Shown in pieces: positions 35,339-45,723 of a DNA stretch of 64,000 nucleotides. The DNA is taken from the NCBI RefSeq assembly GCF_024749285.1, contig NZ_CP087196.1, forward strand, positions 4,154,001-4,218,000. Reading direction: 5' to 3'. The notes below the pieces were generated by a model. That model was not told where the DNA came from. It ran no database searches and saw nothing but the letters and a program-made list of their open reading frames with translations. Position 1 is the first letter of the stretch; each line of letters begins with the position of its first letter. The position numbers were made by a program, and so were the translations under genes. The stretch is from Pseudomonas sp. B21-015. Its GTDB lineage: Bacteria; Pseudomonadota; Gammaproteobacteria; Pseudomonadales; Pseudomonadaceae.

Positions 35339-37098
35339 GACGGATTCTCCAGGCTGGAAATATCGCCTTCTGGCAAACCCAGCTCCCGAGCCTTGAGCAG
35401 ACGTCGCATGAGCTTTCCACTGCGGGTGTGAGGAAGTGCCTGCATGAACGCCAGTTCCTTTGGCGCGACCACGGCGCCGAGACGCTTGCGTCCATGGCCC
35501 AGCAACTCATCGTGCAGGGCCTGACTGGCGGTGAATCCACTCTTGAGCGAAACAAACGCTTTCACGGTTTCACCCAGCAGAGGATCGGGCTTGCCAATCA
35601 CGGCGGCCTCGGCCACGGCCGGATGTTCCATCAGCGAGCTTTCCACCTCGAACGGGCCGATCAGGTGCCCGGCCGACTTGATGACATCGTCGCCGCGACT
35701 GACGAACCAGAAATAACCATCGGCATCGCGACGCACCAGATCGCCACTGAGGTACCACTCACCGACAAAACTCTGTCGATAACGCGCCTCTTGCCCCAGG
35801 TAAGTACGAAACATCGCGGGCCATGGTCGTTTCAGCGCCAGTTCACCGACTTCATTTTCCTTAAGAAACACCAGCGTACCGTCCGCCTTGCGCTCGATAA
35901 TGGCCGCCTCGACGCCGGGCAAGGGTTTGCCCATGGAGCCCGGTTTAATGGCCATCGAGACCGTGTTGGCAATCATGATTCCGCCGGTTTCAGTCTGCCA
36001 CCAGTTGTCGTGGATCGGCAGCCCCAACACCTCTTTGCCCCACCAGACAGCCTCGGGGTTGAGCGGCTCGCCGACACTGGCAACAAAGCGCAGACAGGGG
36101 AAGCGATGGCTGCGCGCCAAGGCGTCTCCGGCTTTCATCAAGAGACGAATGGCCGTCGGCGCCGTGTACCAGACCGTTACCCGTTGTTTTTCGAGAATCC
36201 GGTACCAGCGTTCGGCATCGAATTCGTTGCCCTCGACCACACTGGTTACCCCTATCAGCAGCGGCGCGAAAATCCCGTATGAAGTCCCCGTGACCCAGCC
36301 CGGATCGGCGCTGCACCAGTAAATATCTTCAGGGTGTAAATCCAGGGCGTATTTAGCAGTGACCCGGTGCGTCAGCGCGGCGCCGTGCACATGCAACACT
36401 CCTTTGGGGGTGCCGGTCGTGCCGCTGGTGAAATGTAAAAGTGCGGGGCTGTCGATCGTTGTCCGGGCGATGTCGAAATCGTCAGCGGCTGACGCCAGCA
36501 ATCGATGTACGCTGAGGGTGCCCTCCACAGCGTTCGTATCCTCACCCTCGGCGTCGCACAGCAGCACATGCTTGAGTGCCGGCAAACGCTCACGAATGGG
36601 CGCGATCTTGCGTCGATAAAGGGTTGCGCTGGTCAAAAGTACACTGCCCTCACCAAGACGCATCCGGGTTTCAATGGGCTCGGGGCCGAACGCGCAGAAT
36701 AACGGCGAAACCACGCAACCGAGCTTCAAGCCACCGAGCACGCCCAGATACAGTTCCAGCCCTTGGCCACAGAGCACAAACAAGCGTTCGCCGGGGGCCA
36801 CGCCCAATGTTTTCAGCACATTGGCAAATCGGTTGGTCAGCGTGCTCAGTTGCCCGTAGCGGATGTCGCGGTGCCCGCCATGGCGATCGAGAATGCGCAA
36901 CGCCGTATGTTCACGCCCCCCTCCCATCGCATGCCGATCCACCGCCTCATAGGCGAGGTTCATGCCGCCCCCTGGCAACCCGGCCAATTCAAGCGCCTCC
37001 ACTTGCCATGAAAAGGCTGCGCGGGCTTGTTCGCTTTCCAGCCAATTGGGCTTTTTCGGCAAATTGGCGAGTTTCTTTGTGATCATCGGCAAATGCAT
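35335..37098 (-). CDS. Acetyl-/acyl-CoA synthetase (AMP-forming)
   Basis: 587 residues of the ANL superfamily. Motifs are the P-loop [12 protein letters not shown] at about 225-236, the A5 region [11 protein letters not shown]7 [29 protein letters not shown], and the final [11 protein letters not shown] whose Lys is catalytic. WWQTETGG is typical of acetyl-/propionyl-CoA synthetases. ATG 37098 has GAGG eight bases upstream, better than GTG 37107. It is the first gene of an operon with E1 alpha, E1 beta, E2 and ACP. I see no exact Anr box directly upstream. Confidence 0.92.
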   Translation of the reverse strand: MHLPMITKKLANLPKKPNWLESEQARAAFSWQVEALELAGLPGGGMNLAYEAVDRHAMGGGREHTALRILDRHGGHRDIRYGQLSTLTNRFANVLKTLGVAPGERLFVLCGQGLELYLGVLGGLKLGCVVSPLFCAFGPEPIETRMRLGEGSVLLTSATLYRRKIAPIRERLPALKHVLLCDAEGEDTNAVEGTLSVHRLLASAADDFDIARTTIDSPALLHFTSGTTGTPKGVLHVHGAALTHRVTAKYALDLHPEDIYWCSADPGWVTGTSYGIFAPLLIGVTSVVEGNEFDAERWYRILEKQRVTVWYTAPTAIRLLMKAGDALARSHRFPCLRFVASVGEPLNPEAVWWGKEVLGLPIHDNWWQTETGGIMIANTVSMAIKPGSMGKPLPGVEAAIIERKADGTLVFLKENEVGELALKRPWPAMFRTYLGQEARYRQSFVGEWYLSGDLVRRDADGYFWFVSRGDDVIKSAGHLIGPFEVESSLMEHPAVAEAAVIGKPDPLLGETVKAFVSLKSGFTASQALHDELLGHGRKRLGAVVAPKELAFMQALPHTRSGKLMRRLLKARELGLPEGDISSLENPS

Positions 37099-37170
37099 GG
37101 GCTTCACCTCAACGGCTGTTCATCACAACTCGTCACCCAGGGGGGTGATCAACCGTGAACGGGGCCGTCC

Positions 37171-38055
37171 CTAAACCGCCAGGACGCTGCAAGGCACCTG
37201 ATACAGAATATGTTCGGTCGTACTGCCCACAAGCTTGTTCAAGCCATGCGACTGGACTCTACCCATCACAATCACATCCACCTGATGTTCGTTGGCAAAC
37301 TCACTCAGCGCCGAGACGGGGTTCCCCAGAATGAAATGCCGACGGTCAGAGGCCACACCGTACCGACCGGCCAGCGCCAGGAACGATTTTTCCAGTTCTT
37401 TACGCAACTGCTTGGTCAGGTCCGACAGCGTCAGACCACCGCCGCCCATATCGCCCAGATAGTCTGTGATGTCGCAGGCGTACAGCAGGTGCAACTCGGC
37501 ATTGCACTGCAGCGCGAGGCCATTGGCCTGCTGGATGATCCGGTCATTCAGCTCTCTGTCGGAATCGGTACCCGAAGCGTCGACCGCGGCCACGATCTTG
37601 TGCGGCAAGGTATGGCCACTGCCGCCCACCAGATAGACCGGCACCGGACAGTGGCGCAGCAAGTGCCAGTCCAGCGGGGTGAAGAATGCGCGCTTGAGTG
37701 CCGACTCATGCTGAACCTCCTTGATCAACAGGTCGGGCTGCATTTCCGTGACGTGATCCAGAATGTCCTGCTGCAGGTCATCGGCCCAGGCCACCTCCGT
37801 CGTCACCTCGATCCCCCGACCACGGATATTTTTTGCCTGGTACGTCAACCAATCGCGATGGTCCTGCAGGTAATTCTCTCGCGCCGTTTCCCGCACGCCC
37901 TCTTCAAGCAGCGACAGAATGTCCAACGATTTTATCAAGGCAGCGATATGCAAACGTGCCCCGCTGGCCTTGGCCAGGGCCGCCGCATGTTGTATTGCGG
38001 GAGAGTGGCGCAGGGCCGGGTTGATGATCAATAACAACCGTTGATACTGGCTCAT
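37171..38055 (-). CDS. Universal stress protein, two tandem Usp domains
   Basis: 294 residues starting MSQYQRLLLIINPALRHSPA. It is most like the Usp at 11392-12339 (same MxQYQRLLLI start and REELxxSFxxLAxRYGV-type helix in domain two). It closes VIVMGRVQSHGLNKLVGSTTEHIL. It lies 72 bases downstream of the start region of the acyl-CoA synthetase operon, on the same strand, so it may be transcribed through into that operon. An exact Anr box is 124 bases upstream. Confidence 0.92.
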   Translation of the reverse strand: MSQYQRLLLIINPALRHSPAIQHAAALAKASGARLHIAALIKSLDILSLLEEGVRETARENYLQDHRDWLTYQAKNIRGRGIEVTTEVAWADDLQQDILDHVTEMQPDLLIKEVQHESALKRAFFTPLDWHLLRHCPVPVYLVGGSGHTLPHKIVAAVDASGTDSDRELNDRIIQQANGLALQCNAELHLLYACDITDYLGDMGGGGLTLSDLTKQLRKELEKSFLALAGRYGVASDRRHFILGNPVSALSEFANEHQVDVIVMGRVQSHGLNKLVGSTTEHILYQVPCSVLAV

Positions 38056-38178
38056 GATCTGACTCCAGGCAGGTGGGGTTCAACACGCCATGGCCTGTTG
38101 CGAGGGCGCGGTCGTTGCGCCCTCGCTGGATCAGGCACCAGCGTCTACCCAGACTCCTCCGTTGGAATCACTTTGGCG

Positions 38179-38192
38179 TTGATATAAATCAA
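38179..38192. promoter_or_regulatory. Anr/FNR box upstream of Usp
   Basis: TTGATATAAATCAA, an exact palindrome centred about 130 bases before ATG 38055. It could drive the Usp gene and the acyl-CoA synthetase operon behind it. Confidence 0.85.
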
Positions 38193-38271
38193 CTACCTTC
38201 GCCGGGCAGGCTACCTGCCGCACCCTGCCTGATGAGCATGAAACAAATCAGTATTCCACCCTCGCCCGATT

Positions 38272-38769
38272 CTACTCGTCACGCGTCCAGTCGATGTTCA
38301 CCCCGAACTCATCATCGCTGTACTGATAATCGGCGTGCCCTTTGAAGGCTGCTTTCAGTGCATGGCCCAGGCGGTTCGCGAGATGGATGCCCGTGGTGGT
38401 GACAACCAGCGCGCCTTCGGAGTCGGTGAGGCTGATGATGCGCTCCAGGGCATGCTCCGCTTTTTCCTTTTTCTCGGTGTTTTCGATCAGGTTGATGATT
38501 TCGTTTCGATGCTCGAGCAAGAAACTGCCCGATAGCGTGAGCGTACCCGCCGGCTTGTTGTCATTGGTACGCTGACAGGCTGGGCAGATCACCATTTGCG
38601 CGTCATGAACCACCGTGCTTTCAGGAATCTTACAAGTCCAGTTGCCCGCCTGATAAGCGGCCCCACACTGCGGGCAGACGGCAGAACCTTCGATTTTCGG
38701 CAAGCGATAAGGATCATGGGCGGGTGTTTTGAACAGCTGGTTTTTCTGACTCTGCTGATACTTGTCCAT
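38272..38769 (-). CDS. BCAM0308-family zinc-ribbon protein
   Basis: 165 residues starting MDKYQQSQKNQLFKTPAHDPYR; GAGG precedes ATG 38769. Two CxxC knuckles (CPQCG near residue 32 and CPACQ near residue 63) suggest a zinc ribbon, followed by an NMD3-like charged region and a C-terminal VVTTTGIHLANRLGHALKAAFKG. I recognise it as the family named after B. cenocepacia BCAM0308, a low-oxygen-locus gene; RNA or ribosome binding is a guess from the ribbon fold. It is divergent from groEL with two exact Anr boxes in the spacer. Confidence 0.85.
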   Translation of the reverse strand: MDKYQQSQKNQLFKTPAHDPYRLPKIEGSAVCPQCGAAYQAGNWTCKIPESTVVHDAQMVICPACQRTNDNKPAGTLTLSGSFLLEHRNEIINLIENTEKKEKAEHALERIISLTDSEGALVVTTTGIHLANRLGHALKAAFKGHADYQYSDDEFGVNIDWTRDE

Positions 38770-38907
38770 GGTCTTTCCTCGCAAATGACTTGGATAAAAA
38801 TCCCACGCGAAACTGTGTTTTCAAATCGCCCCCCCCTTCCAGTCAGGCCCATTGAAAACACCGTGGATTTGAAGATTTCATTTGGGCCCGGTTTGCTGTG
38901 GCTCAGG

Positions 38908-38921
38908 TTGATATTTATCAA
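38908..38921. promoter_or_regulatory. Anr/FNR box, BCAM0308-family gene
   Basis: TTGATATTTATCAA, exact palindrome, centred about 145 bases upstream of ATG 38769. Confidence 0.85.
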
Positions 38922-38974
38922 CTCGGGCCAACAACCAACGGTCGATCATCCGAACGGTACGTACTGTGGCTTTG

Positions 38975-38988
38975 TTGATAAAAATCAA
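38975..38988. promoter_or_regulatory. Anr/FNR box, groEL paralogue
   Basis: TTGATAAAAATCAA, exact palindrome, centred 78 bases upstream of ATG 39059. A class II site at -41.5 would give a leader of about 36 bases. Confidence 0.85.
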
Positions 38989-39058
38989 CGCTGAACATGC
39001 CATTTCATAGAAGCTGAAAAGACGCACATGTCGTTGAACTCTTCAGGAGAACAACCTG

Positions 39059-40675
39059 ATGGCCCACACTAAAATCCTGTTTCGTGCTGCCGCTCGCGAG
39101 AAAATCCTGAGTGGCGCCACACAGCTGGCGGACGCTGTCCGGGTGACCCTGGGACCGAAATCGAAATCGGTGTTGATTCAGAATAAATGGAGTAATCCGA
39201 CGGTCTGCAACGACGGCGTGACGATTGCCAAACGGATCGATCTGCTGGACCCCGAAGAGAATCTGGGTGCGCAAATGCTGCGGCAAGCGGCGGAACGCAC
39301 CGGCGAAGCCGTAGGGGACGGGACCAGCACATCAACGGTTCTGGCCCATGCAATCCTGGCCGACGGCATCCGCAATGTCGTCGCCGGCGCCAGTGCGATC
39401 GACCTCAAGCGCGGCATGGACCGGGGGTTTGCTCTGGTCATGCAATCACTGCTGGCACAGTCGCGCCCGGTCAGCACGCCCAAGGAAAAAGCCCAGATTG
39501 CCACGCTTTCGGCCCATAACGACGCGGTCATCGGTCAGCTGGTGGCCGACGCTCTGGAAAAGGTCGGCATTGAAGGTGTCGTCAGTGTCGAAGAGTCCAA
39601 GACCACCGAAACAGTGGTCGAGGTCATGGAAGGGATGCGCCTGGACCGCGGTTACGTCTCGCCCTACTTCGTGACCGATACCGAGAAGATGCAGGTTGAA
39701 CTCGACGATGCCTACCTGCTGCTCTGTGACCATAAGATCGGCGTGCTCAAAGACCTGCTGCCATTGCTGGAATTGATTGCCAAAAGTGGTCAACCACTGG
39801 TCTTGATCGCCGACGACATAGAGGGCGAAGCGTTGACCACGTTGGTGGTCAACCAGATTCGGGGGGTATTGCGTGCGGTGGCGATCAAGGCGCCAGGCTT
39901 TGGTGATCGACGCAAGGAAATGCTTCAGGACATTGCCGTTCTGACTGGTGCCACCGTGGTGTCCAGTGAGTTGGGCATCAACCTCGACCAGGTGGATCTG
40001 AGCCAGTTGGGGCAGGCCCATCGAGTCGTGGTGCAAAAAGACAGCACGGCGCTGATTGGCGGCGCAGGTACACGCGAGGCTATCGAGGCGCGCCTGCAAC
40101 AGATCCGCGTGCAAATGGACAACACCACCAGCGATTACGACCGGGAAAAACTTCAGGAACGCCTGGCAAGGCTGTCTGGTGGCGTGGCGGTGATCCGCGT
40201 CGGTGCGCCTTCCGAAGCTGAAATGAAAGCGCGCAAGGATGCACTCGACGATGCGATTTCCGCGACCCGGGCGGCGATCGCCGAAGGCATTGTTCCGGGT
40301 GGCGGTCTGGCGCTGCTCAAGGCTGTGCCGATGATCGCAGCCGAGGAAGCCAGCCATGAGGGCGATGTCAAAACCGGCCTGCAGATTCTGCGTCGGGCTT
40401 TGGAAGCACCGGCCCGGTTCATCGCTGAAAACTCGGCAGTGGATGCCGGCGTGGTCATCGCCCGCATGCTCGCGGAACCTGGCAACGTGGGCTTCGATGC
40501 GGCGACCAATTGTTATGTCGACATGTACGAAGCCGGCATCATCGACCCGACCAAAGTGGTGCGCATTGCCCTGGAAAATGCCGTGTCGGTTGCCAGTGTT
40601 CTGCTGCTCACCGAGGCGACCATGACGGATATTCCAGAAAAGGAATCGCCTGCCCAGCCATCATTTCCTGAATGA
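39059..40675 (+). CDS. groL: GroEL-type chaperonin paralogue, no GroES partner
   Basis: 538 residues, near full length for GroEL. ATP-binding GDGT is at 86-89 (GDGTSTSTVL against the usual GDGTTTATVL), and the hydrolysis Asp is kept in ALDDAISATRAAIAEG, as are GIVPGGGLAL and NCYVDMYEAGIIDP. The tail ends ESPAQPSFPE and lacks the Gly-Gly-Met repeat of housekeeping GroEL, and several conserved positions differ (VCNDGVTIAK in place of TKDGVTVAK-like). No groES lies beside it. A specialised client set at low oxygen is inferred from the Anr box upstream. FtsH follows 131 bases later. Confidence 0.95.
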   Translation: MAHTKILFRAAAREKILSGATQLADAVRVTLGPKSKSVLIQNKWSNPTVCNDGVTIAKRIDLLDPEENLGAQMLRQAAERTGEAVGDGTSTSTVLAHAILADGIRNVVAGASAIDLKRGMDRGFALVMQSLLAQSRPVSTPKEKAQIATLSAHNDAVIGQLVADALEKVGIEGVVSVEESKTTETVVEVMEGMRLDRGYVSPYFVTDTEKMQVELDDAYLLLCDHKIGVLKDLLPLLELIAKSGQPLVLIADDIEGEALTTLVVNQIRGVLRAVAIKAPGFGDRRKEMLQDIAVLTGATVVSSELGINLDQVDLSQLGQAHRVVVQKDSTALIGGAGTREAIEARLQQIRVQMDNTTSDYDREKLQERLARLSGGVAVIRVGAPSEAEMKARKDALDDAISATRAAIAEGIVPGGGLALLKAVPMIAAEEASHEGDVKTGLQILRRALEAPARFIAENSAVDAGVVIARMLAEPGNVGFDAATNCYVDMYEAGIIDPTKVVRIALENAVSVASVLLLTEATMTDIPEKESPAQPSFPE

Positions 40676-40806
40676 CCGGCACGAGGTGAGGTGATCTGTG
40701 CACATCATCCGGCGCCCTGCGCGAGGGAGAAGCTGAAGCAGGCTATCTTTATTAAATGGGTTGGCCGCGGGCTTACCGATATGCGTTCCCACTCTGAGCC
40801 AAGGCC

Positions 40807-42633
40807 ATGAAAAAGAACGACCAGTGGAACCTGTCCTACTTGGCGATTGCTTTTATCGTCATGGGCCTCATGCAGGTCTTCTTTGTCGAGCGCCAGGCCG
40901 TGCAGCCCCTCCCCTACAGCCAATTCCTGCAATTGTTGAGCGAGCAAAAAGTCAGTGACTTGCAGATCGACAAGGACCGGATCAGCGGCAAATTGGTGGA
41001 ACCCATCGACGGACGCGACCGGTTCTCCACGGTGCGGGTCGATCCGGCGTTGGCGACCGAACTGTCCCAATCGGGCGTCGGTTTTACCGGGGTCAACGAA
41101 AACACCTTTATGAACAGCCTGTTGGGCTGGTTGTTGCCGTTCATGATGATCATGGTGTTCTGGCATTTCCTGTTTCGCGGGATGGCGGAAAAACAAGGCC
41201 TTGGCGGGCTGATGAATGTCGGTAAGTCCCGGGCCAAGGTCTTTGTCGAACGCGACACCGGGGTGACCTTCGCCGATGTCGCGGGCATCGACGAAGCCAA
41301 GGCCGAACTGGTGGAAATCGTCTCGTTCCTCAGGGACAAGGCCCGATACGCACGCCTGGGCGCACACATCCCCAAGGGCACCTTGCTGGTGGGCCCGCCA
41401 GGCACCGGCAAGACCCTGGTGGCCAAGGCCATCGCCGGTGAAGCCGGTGTGCCGTTTTTCTCGATTTCGGGGTCCGAGTTCGTCGAAATGTTCGTCGGGG
41501 TCGGTGCGGCACGGGTCCGCGACCTGTTCGAACAGGCCCGGCAGGCGGCACCCTGCATCATCTTCATCGATGAACTCGACGCACTGGGCAAGATGCGCGG
41601 CATCGGCGTGTTAGGCGGCAATGACGAAAAAGAACAGACCCTCAACCAGTTACTGGCCGAGCTGGACGGCTTCGATCCCCGTGAAGGCGTGGTGTTGCTG
41701 GCCGCCACCAACCGGCCTGAGGTCCTCGATCCGGCGCTGTTGCGGGCCGGCCGCTTCGACCGGCAGATTCTGATCGACCGCCCCGATCGCAAAGGGCGGC
41801 AGGCGATTCTTAAGGTTCATCTGAAGAAAATCACCGTGGAACCAAGCCTCGATAGCGCGCGTATCGCCGAAATCACCACCGGTTTCACCGGCGCCGACCT
41901 GGCCAACCTGGTGAACGAAGCAGCCATCGTCGCCACCCGGCGCGGCGCCGATGCGGTCAGTCTGGACGACTTCACTGCGGCGGTGGAACGCCTCATCGCG
42001 GGGCTTGAACGCAAGAGCAGCCTGCTCGATCCCGACGAGCGCCGGGTGGTGGCCTATCATGAGATGGGGCATGCCCTGGCCGCCAGCAGCCTGCCGGCCA
42101 TGGACCCGGTCCATAAAGTCTCGATCGTGCCCCGCGCCATCGGCTCGCTGGGATATACCTTGCAGCGACCGACCGAGGATCATTTCCTCATCAGTTGCCA
42201 GACGCTCAAGGACCGGATCGTCGTGCTGATGGCCGGGCGCGCCGCCGAGGACCTTGTCTATGGCCAGATTTCCACCGGGGCCGCCGACGATCTGGTCCGC
42301 GCGACCGATATCGCCCGGCAACTGATCACCCGCTTCGGCATGAGCCCCGAGCTCGGACAGTCGGTGCTGGAGAAGCAAACCTCAACGTACCTGGGAGATC
42401 GCATGGCCACGATGGGCGAAAAGGATTATTCGGAACAGACCGCTCGGGAAATCGACCTGGGTATTCGTGCCCTGCTCGATGAAGCCTACCAACGGGCCAA
42501 GGCGCTGCTCCAGAGTCGTCGGGCCGACCTGGACGAAGGTGCTCGCCTGTTGCTGGAAAAGGAAACCCTCACGCCCGAGGAGTTTCCACCGCTGATGCCA
42601 TTCAAGCCCACCCCGGCATTACCGGCACCGTGA
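40807..42633 (+). CDS. ftsH: FtsH-type ATP-dependent membrane metalloprotease, paralogue
   Basis: 608 residues. There are two N-terminal membrane segments (about 10-26 and 104-122) flanking a periplasmic loop. The AAA+ module has Walker A GPPGTGKT (196-203), pore loop FVGVG (229-233), Walker B IIFIDELD and the second region [19 protein letters not shown]. The protease zinc site is HEMGH (418-422), where most FtsH have HEAGH. It degrades membrane and short-lived proteins. It is shorter than housekeeping FtsH (about 640) and sits outside the usual rrmJ-ftsH-folP context, so it is an accessory copy, probably co-expressed with groEL. Confidence 0.94.
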   Translation: MKKNDQWNLSYLAIAFIVMGLMQVFFVERQAVQPLPYSQFLQLLSEQKVSDLQIDKDRISGKLVEPIDGRDRFSTVRVDPALATELSQSGVGFTGVNENTFMNSLLGWLLPFMMIMVFWHFLFRGMAEKQGLGGLMNVGKSRAKVFVERDTGVTFADVAGIDEAKAELVEIVSFLRDKARYARLGAHIPKGTLLVGPPGTGKTLVAKAIAGEAGVPFFSISGSEFVEMFVGVGAARVRDLFEQARQAAPCIIFIDELDALGKMRGIGVLGGNDEKEQTLNQLLAELDGFDPREGVVLLAATNRPEVLDPALLRAGRFDRQILIDRPDRKGRQAILKVHLKKITVEPSLDSARIAEITTGFTGADLANLVNEAAIVATRRGADAVSLDDFTAAVERLIAGLERKSSLLDPDERRVVAYHEMGHALAASSLPAMDPVHKVSIVPRAIGSLGYTLQRPTEDHFLISCQTLKDRIVVLMAGRAAEDLVYGQISTGAADDLVRATDIARQLITRFGMSPELGQSVLEKQTSTYLGDRMATMGEKDYSEQTAREIDLGIRALLDEAYQRAKALLQSRRADLDEGARLLLEKETLTPEEFPPLMPFKPTPALPAP

Positions 42634-42687
42634 CGCACCGATCAATCGCCCGCAGATTGCCCCCGCCCTTATCGCTGAAGGCTCATC

Positions 42688-43113
42688 ATGTTCGCAGTCA
42701 CGCTAATCAACACGTTGGTGGTGGTCGTCACAGTGGTGATCCATTACGAATGCCTGCTGCGCCTGAACGATTGGCTGCCCAGGCTCAAACTCTGGAGTCG
42801 CTTTCGGATCGTCGTCGGGGTGTTCGGCGCGATGCTGGCCCATGCGATAGAAGTCTGGTGTTTCGCGCTGGTCTATTACCTGCTGATCCGCTCCGGTGAA
42901 TGGGGCAGCCTGAGCGGCAATTTCGACGGCACGTTCATGGACTGCGTGTACTTTTCCTTCACCACGTTTACCACCATCGGTTTCGGCGACATTTCACCCA
43001 TGGGAAACCTCAAGTACCTGACCGGGCTGGAGGCGCTGACGGGGCTGGTGCTGATCTCCTGGACCGCCTCGTTTCTGTTTCTGGAGATGCAGAAATACTG
43101 GAAGAGCAAATAG
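42688..43113 (+). CDS. Two-TM potassium channel-like protein
   Basis: 141 residues. There are two main hydrophobic helices plus an N-terminal one (FAVTLINTLVVVVTVVIHY). The pore helix and filter are FTTFTTIGFGDISP at about residues 92-105; TIGFGD is the K+ filter sequence. There is no cytoplasmic RCK or nucleotide-binding domain, so gating is unknown. It starts 54 bases after ftsH behind GAAGG and is probably in the same operon; it is convergent with the phosphoketolase gene (16-base gap). Confidence 0.88.
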   Translation: MFAVTLINTLVVVVTVVIHYECLLRLNDWLPRLKLWSRFRIVVGVFGAMLAHAIEVWCFALVYYLLIRSGEWGSLSGNFDGTFMDCVYFSFTTFTTIGFGDISPMGNLKYLTGLEALTGLVLISWTASFLFLEMQKYWKSK

Positions 43114-43129
43114 TGCCCGGCGCCTGCCG

Positions 43130-45511
43130 TCAACCCCGATTGTCCGGCGCAGGCGTCCATTGCCACTGCATCACTTCAGGCATGTCCTGCCCGTGTTCGA
43201 TGAGGTAAAGCTTGTGTTTCTCCATCGTCGCCCAATAGCGCGCCCGGGCAGTCTGGAGTTGATCGTGCAGCCGGGGCACGCGCTCGATGACATCCAGGGC
43301 CAACTGATACCGATCCAGATTATTGAGCACCGCCATGTCGAACGGTGTGGTGGTCGCCCCCTCGTCCTTGAACCCGCGAACATGGAAGTTTTCATGATTG
43401 GTGCGCTTGTACAGCAGCCGGTGGATCAGCGCGGGGTAGCCGTGGAAAGCAAAGATCACCGGCCGGTCGACAGTGAACAGTTCATCGAAGGCGCTGTCGG
43501 GCAAACCGTGGGGATGGTGGTACGACGGCTGCAGGACCATCAGGTCGACGATATTGATCACCCGCACCCGCAAATCCGGCACGTATTCGCGCAGCAAAGT
43601 GACTGCCGCCAGGGTTTCCAGGGTCGGAACGTCGCCGGCACAGGCCATCACCACGTCCGGATCGCTGTCATCCCGGCAGGCCCAGTCCCAGCGCCCGATA
43701 CCGGCCTGGCAATGACGAATGGCGGCATCGATGTCCAGCCACTGCCACTCCGGTTGCTTGCCGGCCACGATCACGTTGATGTAGTTACGGCTTCTGAGGC
43801 AGTGATCGGCCACTGACAGCAGGCAATTGGCATCGGGCGGCAGATAGATCCGGACCACGTCCGCCGTTTTGTTCGCCACCAGATCGATGAAGCCAGGGTC
43901 CTGGTGGGAGAAGCCATTATGGTCCTGGCGCCAGACATGGGAGGTGAGCAAATAGTTGAGCGAGGCAACGGGTTTGCGCCATGGCACTTCGGCGGCGGTT
44001 TTCAGCCATTTGGCATGCTGGTTGAACATCGAGTCGACGATGTGGATGAACGCCTCGTAACAGGAAAACACGCCATGCCGGCCGGTCAGCAAATAGCCTT
44101 CGAGCCAGCCTTCGCACACCTGTTCGCTCAGAATCTCCATCACCCGGCCATCGGTCGCCAGGTTGACATCATCAGGCCCCAGCGGCTCCATCCACGCCTT
44201 GGCACTGACTTCGTACACCGCATCCAGCCGGTTCGAGGCGGTTTCGTCCGGGCCGAACAGGCGAAAATTGCTCGACGTCAGATTGCACTTCATCACGTCG
44301 CGCAGAAACCGGCCCAGCACCCGCGTGGCCTCTGCCCGCAGGCCACCGGGCGCCTCGACGTTCACCGCATACTGGGTGAACCGTGGCAGATCCAGCGCGC
44401 GCAACAGCAGCCCACTGTTGGCGTGGGGGTTGGCGCTCATTCGCCGATGACCGGTGGGCGCCAACGCGGCGATCTCGGGCAACAAGGTGCCATTGGCGTC
44501 AAACAATTCGTCAGGTCGGTAACTACGGAGCCATTCCTCCAGTTGCCGCAAATGCTGCGGTTGCTGGAAGTCGGCCAAGGGCACTTGATGCGCACGCCAA
44601 GTGCCTTCGACCCGCAGGCCATCGACGAATGTCGGCCCCGTCCAGCCCTTGGGCGTGCGCAAGATCAGCATCGGCCACAGGGGCCGCTCCAGCGTCCGGG
44701 ACGGCGATCGTTGACGCGCGACCCGCTGAATCTCACGAATCTCCAGCACCATGGTGTCCAGCGTTCTGGCCAGGGCTTGATGAACCTCTGCCGGGTCATC
44801 GCCTTCGACAAAATACGGATCGTAGCCGTAGCCGTACATCAACGCCGACAACTCCTCCTCGCTGATGCTGGAGAGCACCGTGGGATTGGCGATCTTGTAC
44901 CCGTTCAAGTGCAAAATCGGCAGCACGGCGCCGTCACGCGCCGGGTTGAGGAACTTGTTGGAATGCCAGCTGGCCGCCAGCGTCCCGGTTTCCGCCTCGC
45001 CGTCGCCAATCACACACGCCACTATCAGGTCGGGATTGTCGAACGCGGCACCGTAGGCATGGGCCAGGCTGTAGCCCAACTCGCCCCCTTCATGGATCGA
45101 CCCCGGGATCTGCGCCGACACATGACTGGAAATGCCGTAGGGCCAGGAAAACTGCCGAAACAGTCGGGCCAGGCCGTTGGTATCGCGCCCCACCGACGGG
45201 TAGAACTCGGTGTACGTTCCTTCCAGGTAGGTCTGCGCCACGATGGCCGGTCCACCATGCCCCGGGCCGGCGATGAAGATCATGTTCAGGTCGTAGGCCG
45301 TGATCAGACGATTGAGGTGCGTATAGATCAGGTTCAACCCCGGCGTCGTGCCCCAGTGCCCCAGTAGCCGTGGCTTTACATCCGCCAGCGTCAGCGGCAC
45401 CTTCATCAGCGGGTTGTCCTTGAGGTAAATCTGCCCGACCGCCAGGTAATTGGACGCTCGCCAGTAGGCATCCAGCCCTTCCAGTTGCTCGGCACTCAGA
45501 AATTCGCTCAT
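43130..45511 (-). CDS. xfp: Xylulose-5-phosphate/fructose-6-phosphate phosphoketolase
   Basis: 793 residues starting [28 protein letters not shown] is before ATG 45511. It splits xylulose-5-P or fructose-6-P to acetyl phosphate with thiamine diphosphate. Signatures are [38 protein letters not shown] (ThDP/Mg), the late [10 protein letters not shown] and [12 protein letters not shown]. Full length. Acetyl phosphate could be turned to ATP by acetate kinase under oxygen limitation, but ackA is not in the window. An exact Anr box lies 72 bases upstream; the FNR-type gene is divergent. Confidence 0.96.
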   Translation of the reverse strand: MSEFLSAEQLEGLDAYWRASNYLAVGQIYLKDNPLMKVPLTLADVKPRLLGHWGTTPGLNLIYTHLNRLITAYDLNMIFIAGPGHGGPAIVAQTYLEGTYTEFYPSVGRDTNGLARLFRQFSWPYGISSHVSAQIPGSIHEGGELGYSLAHAYGAAFDNPDLIVACVIGDGEAETGTLAASWHSNKFLNPARDGAVLPILHLNGYKIANPTVLSSISEEELSALMYGYGYDPYFVEGDDPAEVHQALARTLDTMVLEIREIQRVARQRSPSRTLERPLWPMLILRTPKGWTGPTFVDGLRVEGTWRAHQVPLADFQQPQHLRQLEEWLRSYRPDELFDANGTLLPEIAALAPTGHRRMSANPHANSGLLLRALDLPRFTQYAVNVEAPGGLRAEATRVLGRFLRDVMKCNLTSSNFRLFGPDETASNRLDAVYEVSAKAWMEPLGPDDVNLATDGRVMEILSEQVCEGWLEGYLLTGRHGVFSCYEAFIHIVDSMFNQHAKWLKTAAEVPWRKPVASLNYLLTSHVWRQDHNGFSHQDPGFIDLVANKTADVVRIYLPPDANCLLSVADHCLRSRNYINVIVAGKQPEWQWLDIDAAIRHCQAGIGRWDWACRDDSDPDVVMACAGDVPTLETLAAVTLLREYVPDLRVRVINIVDLMVLQPSYHHPHGLPDSAFDELFTVDRPVIFAFHGYPALIHRLLYKRTNHENFHVRGFKDEGATTTPFDMAVLNNLDRYQLALDVIERVPRLHDQLQTARARYWATMEKHKLYLIEHGQDMPEVMQWQWTPAPDNRG

Positions 45512-45582
45512 GACGTCCTCCGCCAGGGCCTCGGTAAACCGCAAGGCATGCCTCGATTCTGGGACTCTGCACCGCGCAACAC

Positions 45583-45596
45583 TTGATTTACATCAA
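45583..45596. promoter_or_regulatory. Anr/FNR box between xfp and the FNR-type gene
   Basis: TTGATTTACATCAA, an exact palindrome centred 78 bases upstream of xfp and 134 bases upstream of the regulator gene. The regulator could control itself through it. Confidence 0.85.
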
Positions 45597-45723
45597 GTCT
45601 CGCGCCGCCCGTCCCGGCTCAACGGGGACAGGCCTTTTCCCGCTCATCGACTCCATCTGTAAACGCCCGATTGAAACGGTGATCCGAACTATGCTTTAAG
45701 CCACCATCAGAGGGGCTTACGCA

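Noticed and set aside
43904-45367. 487-codon plus-strand frame opposite phosphoketolase
   Set aside because: Antisense shadow; phosphoketolase motifs are unambiguous on the minus strand.
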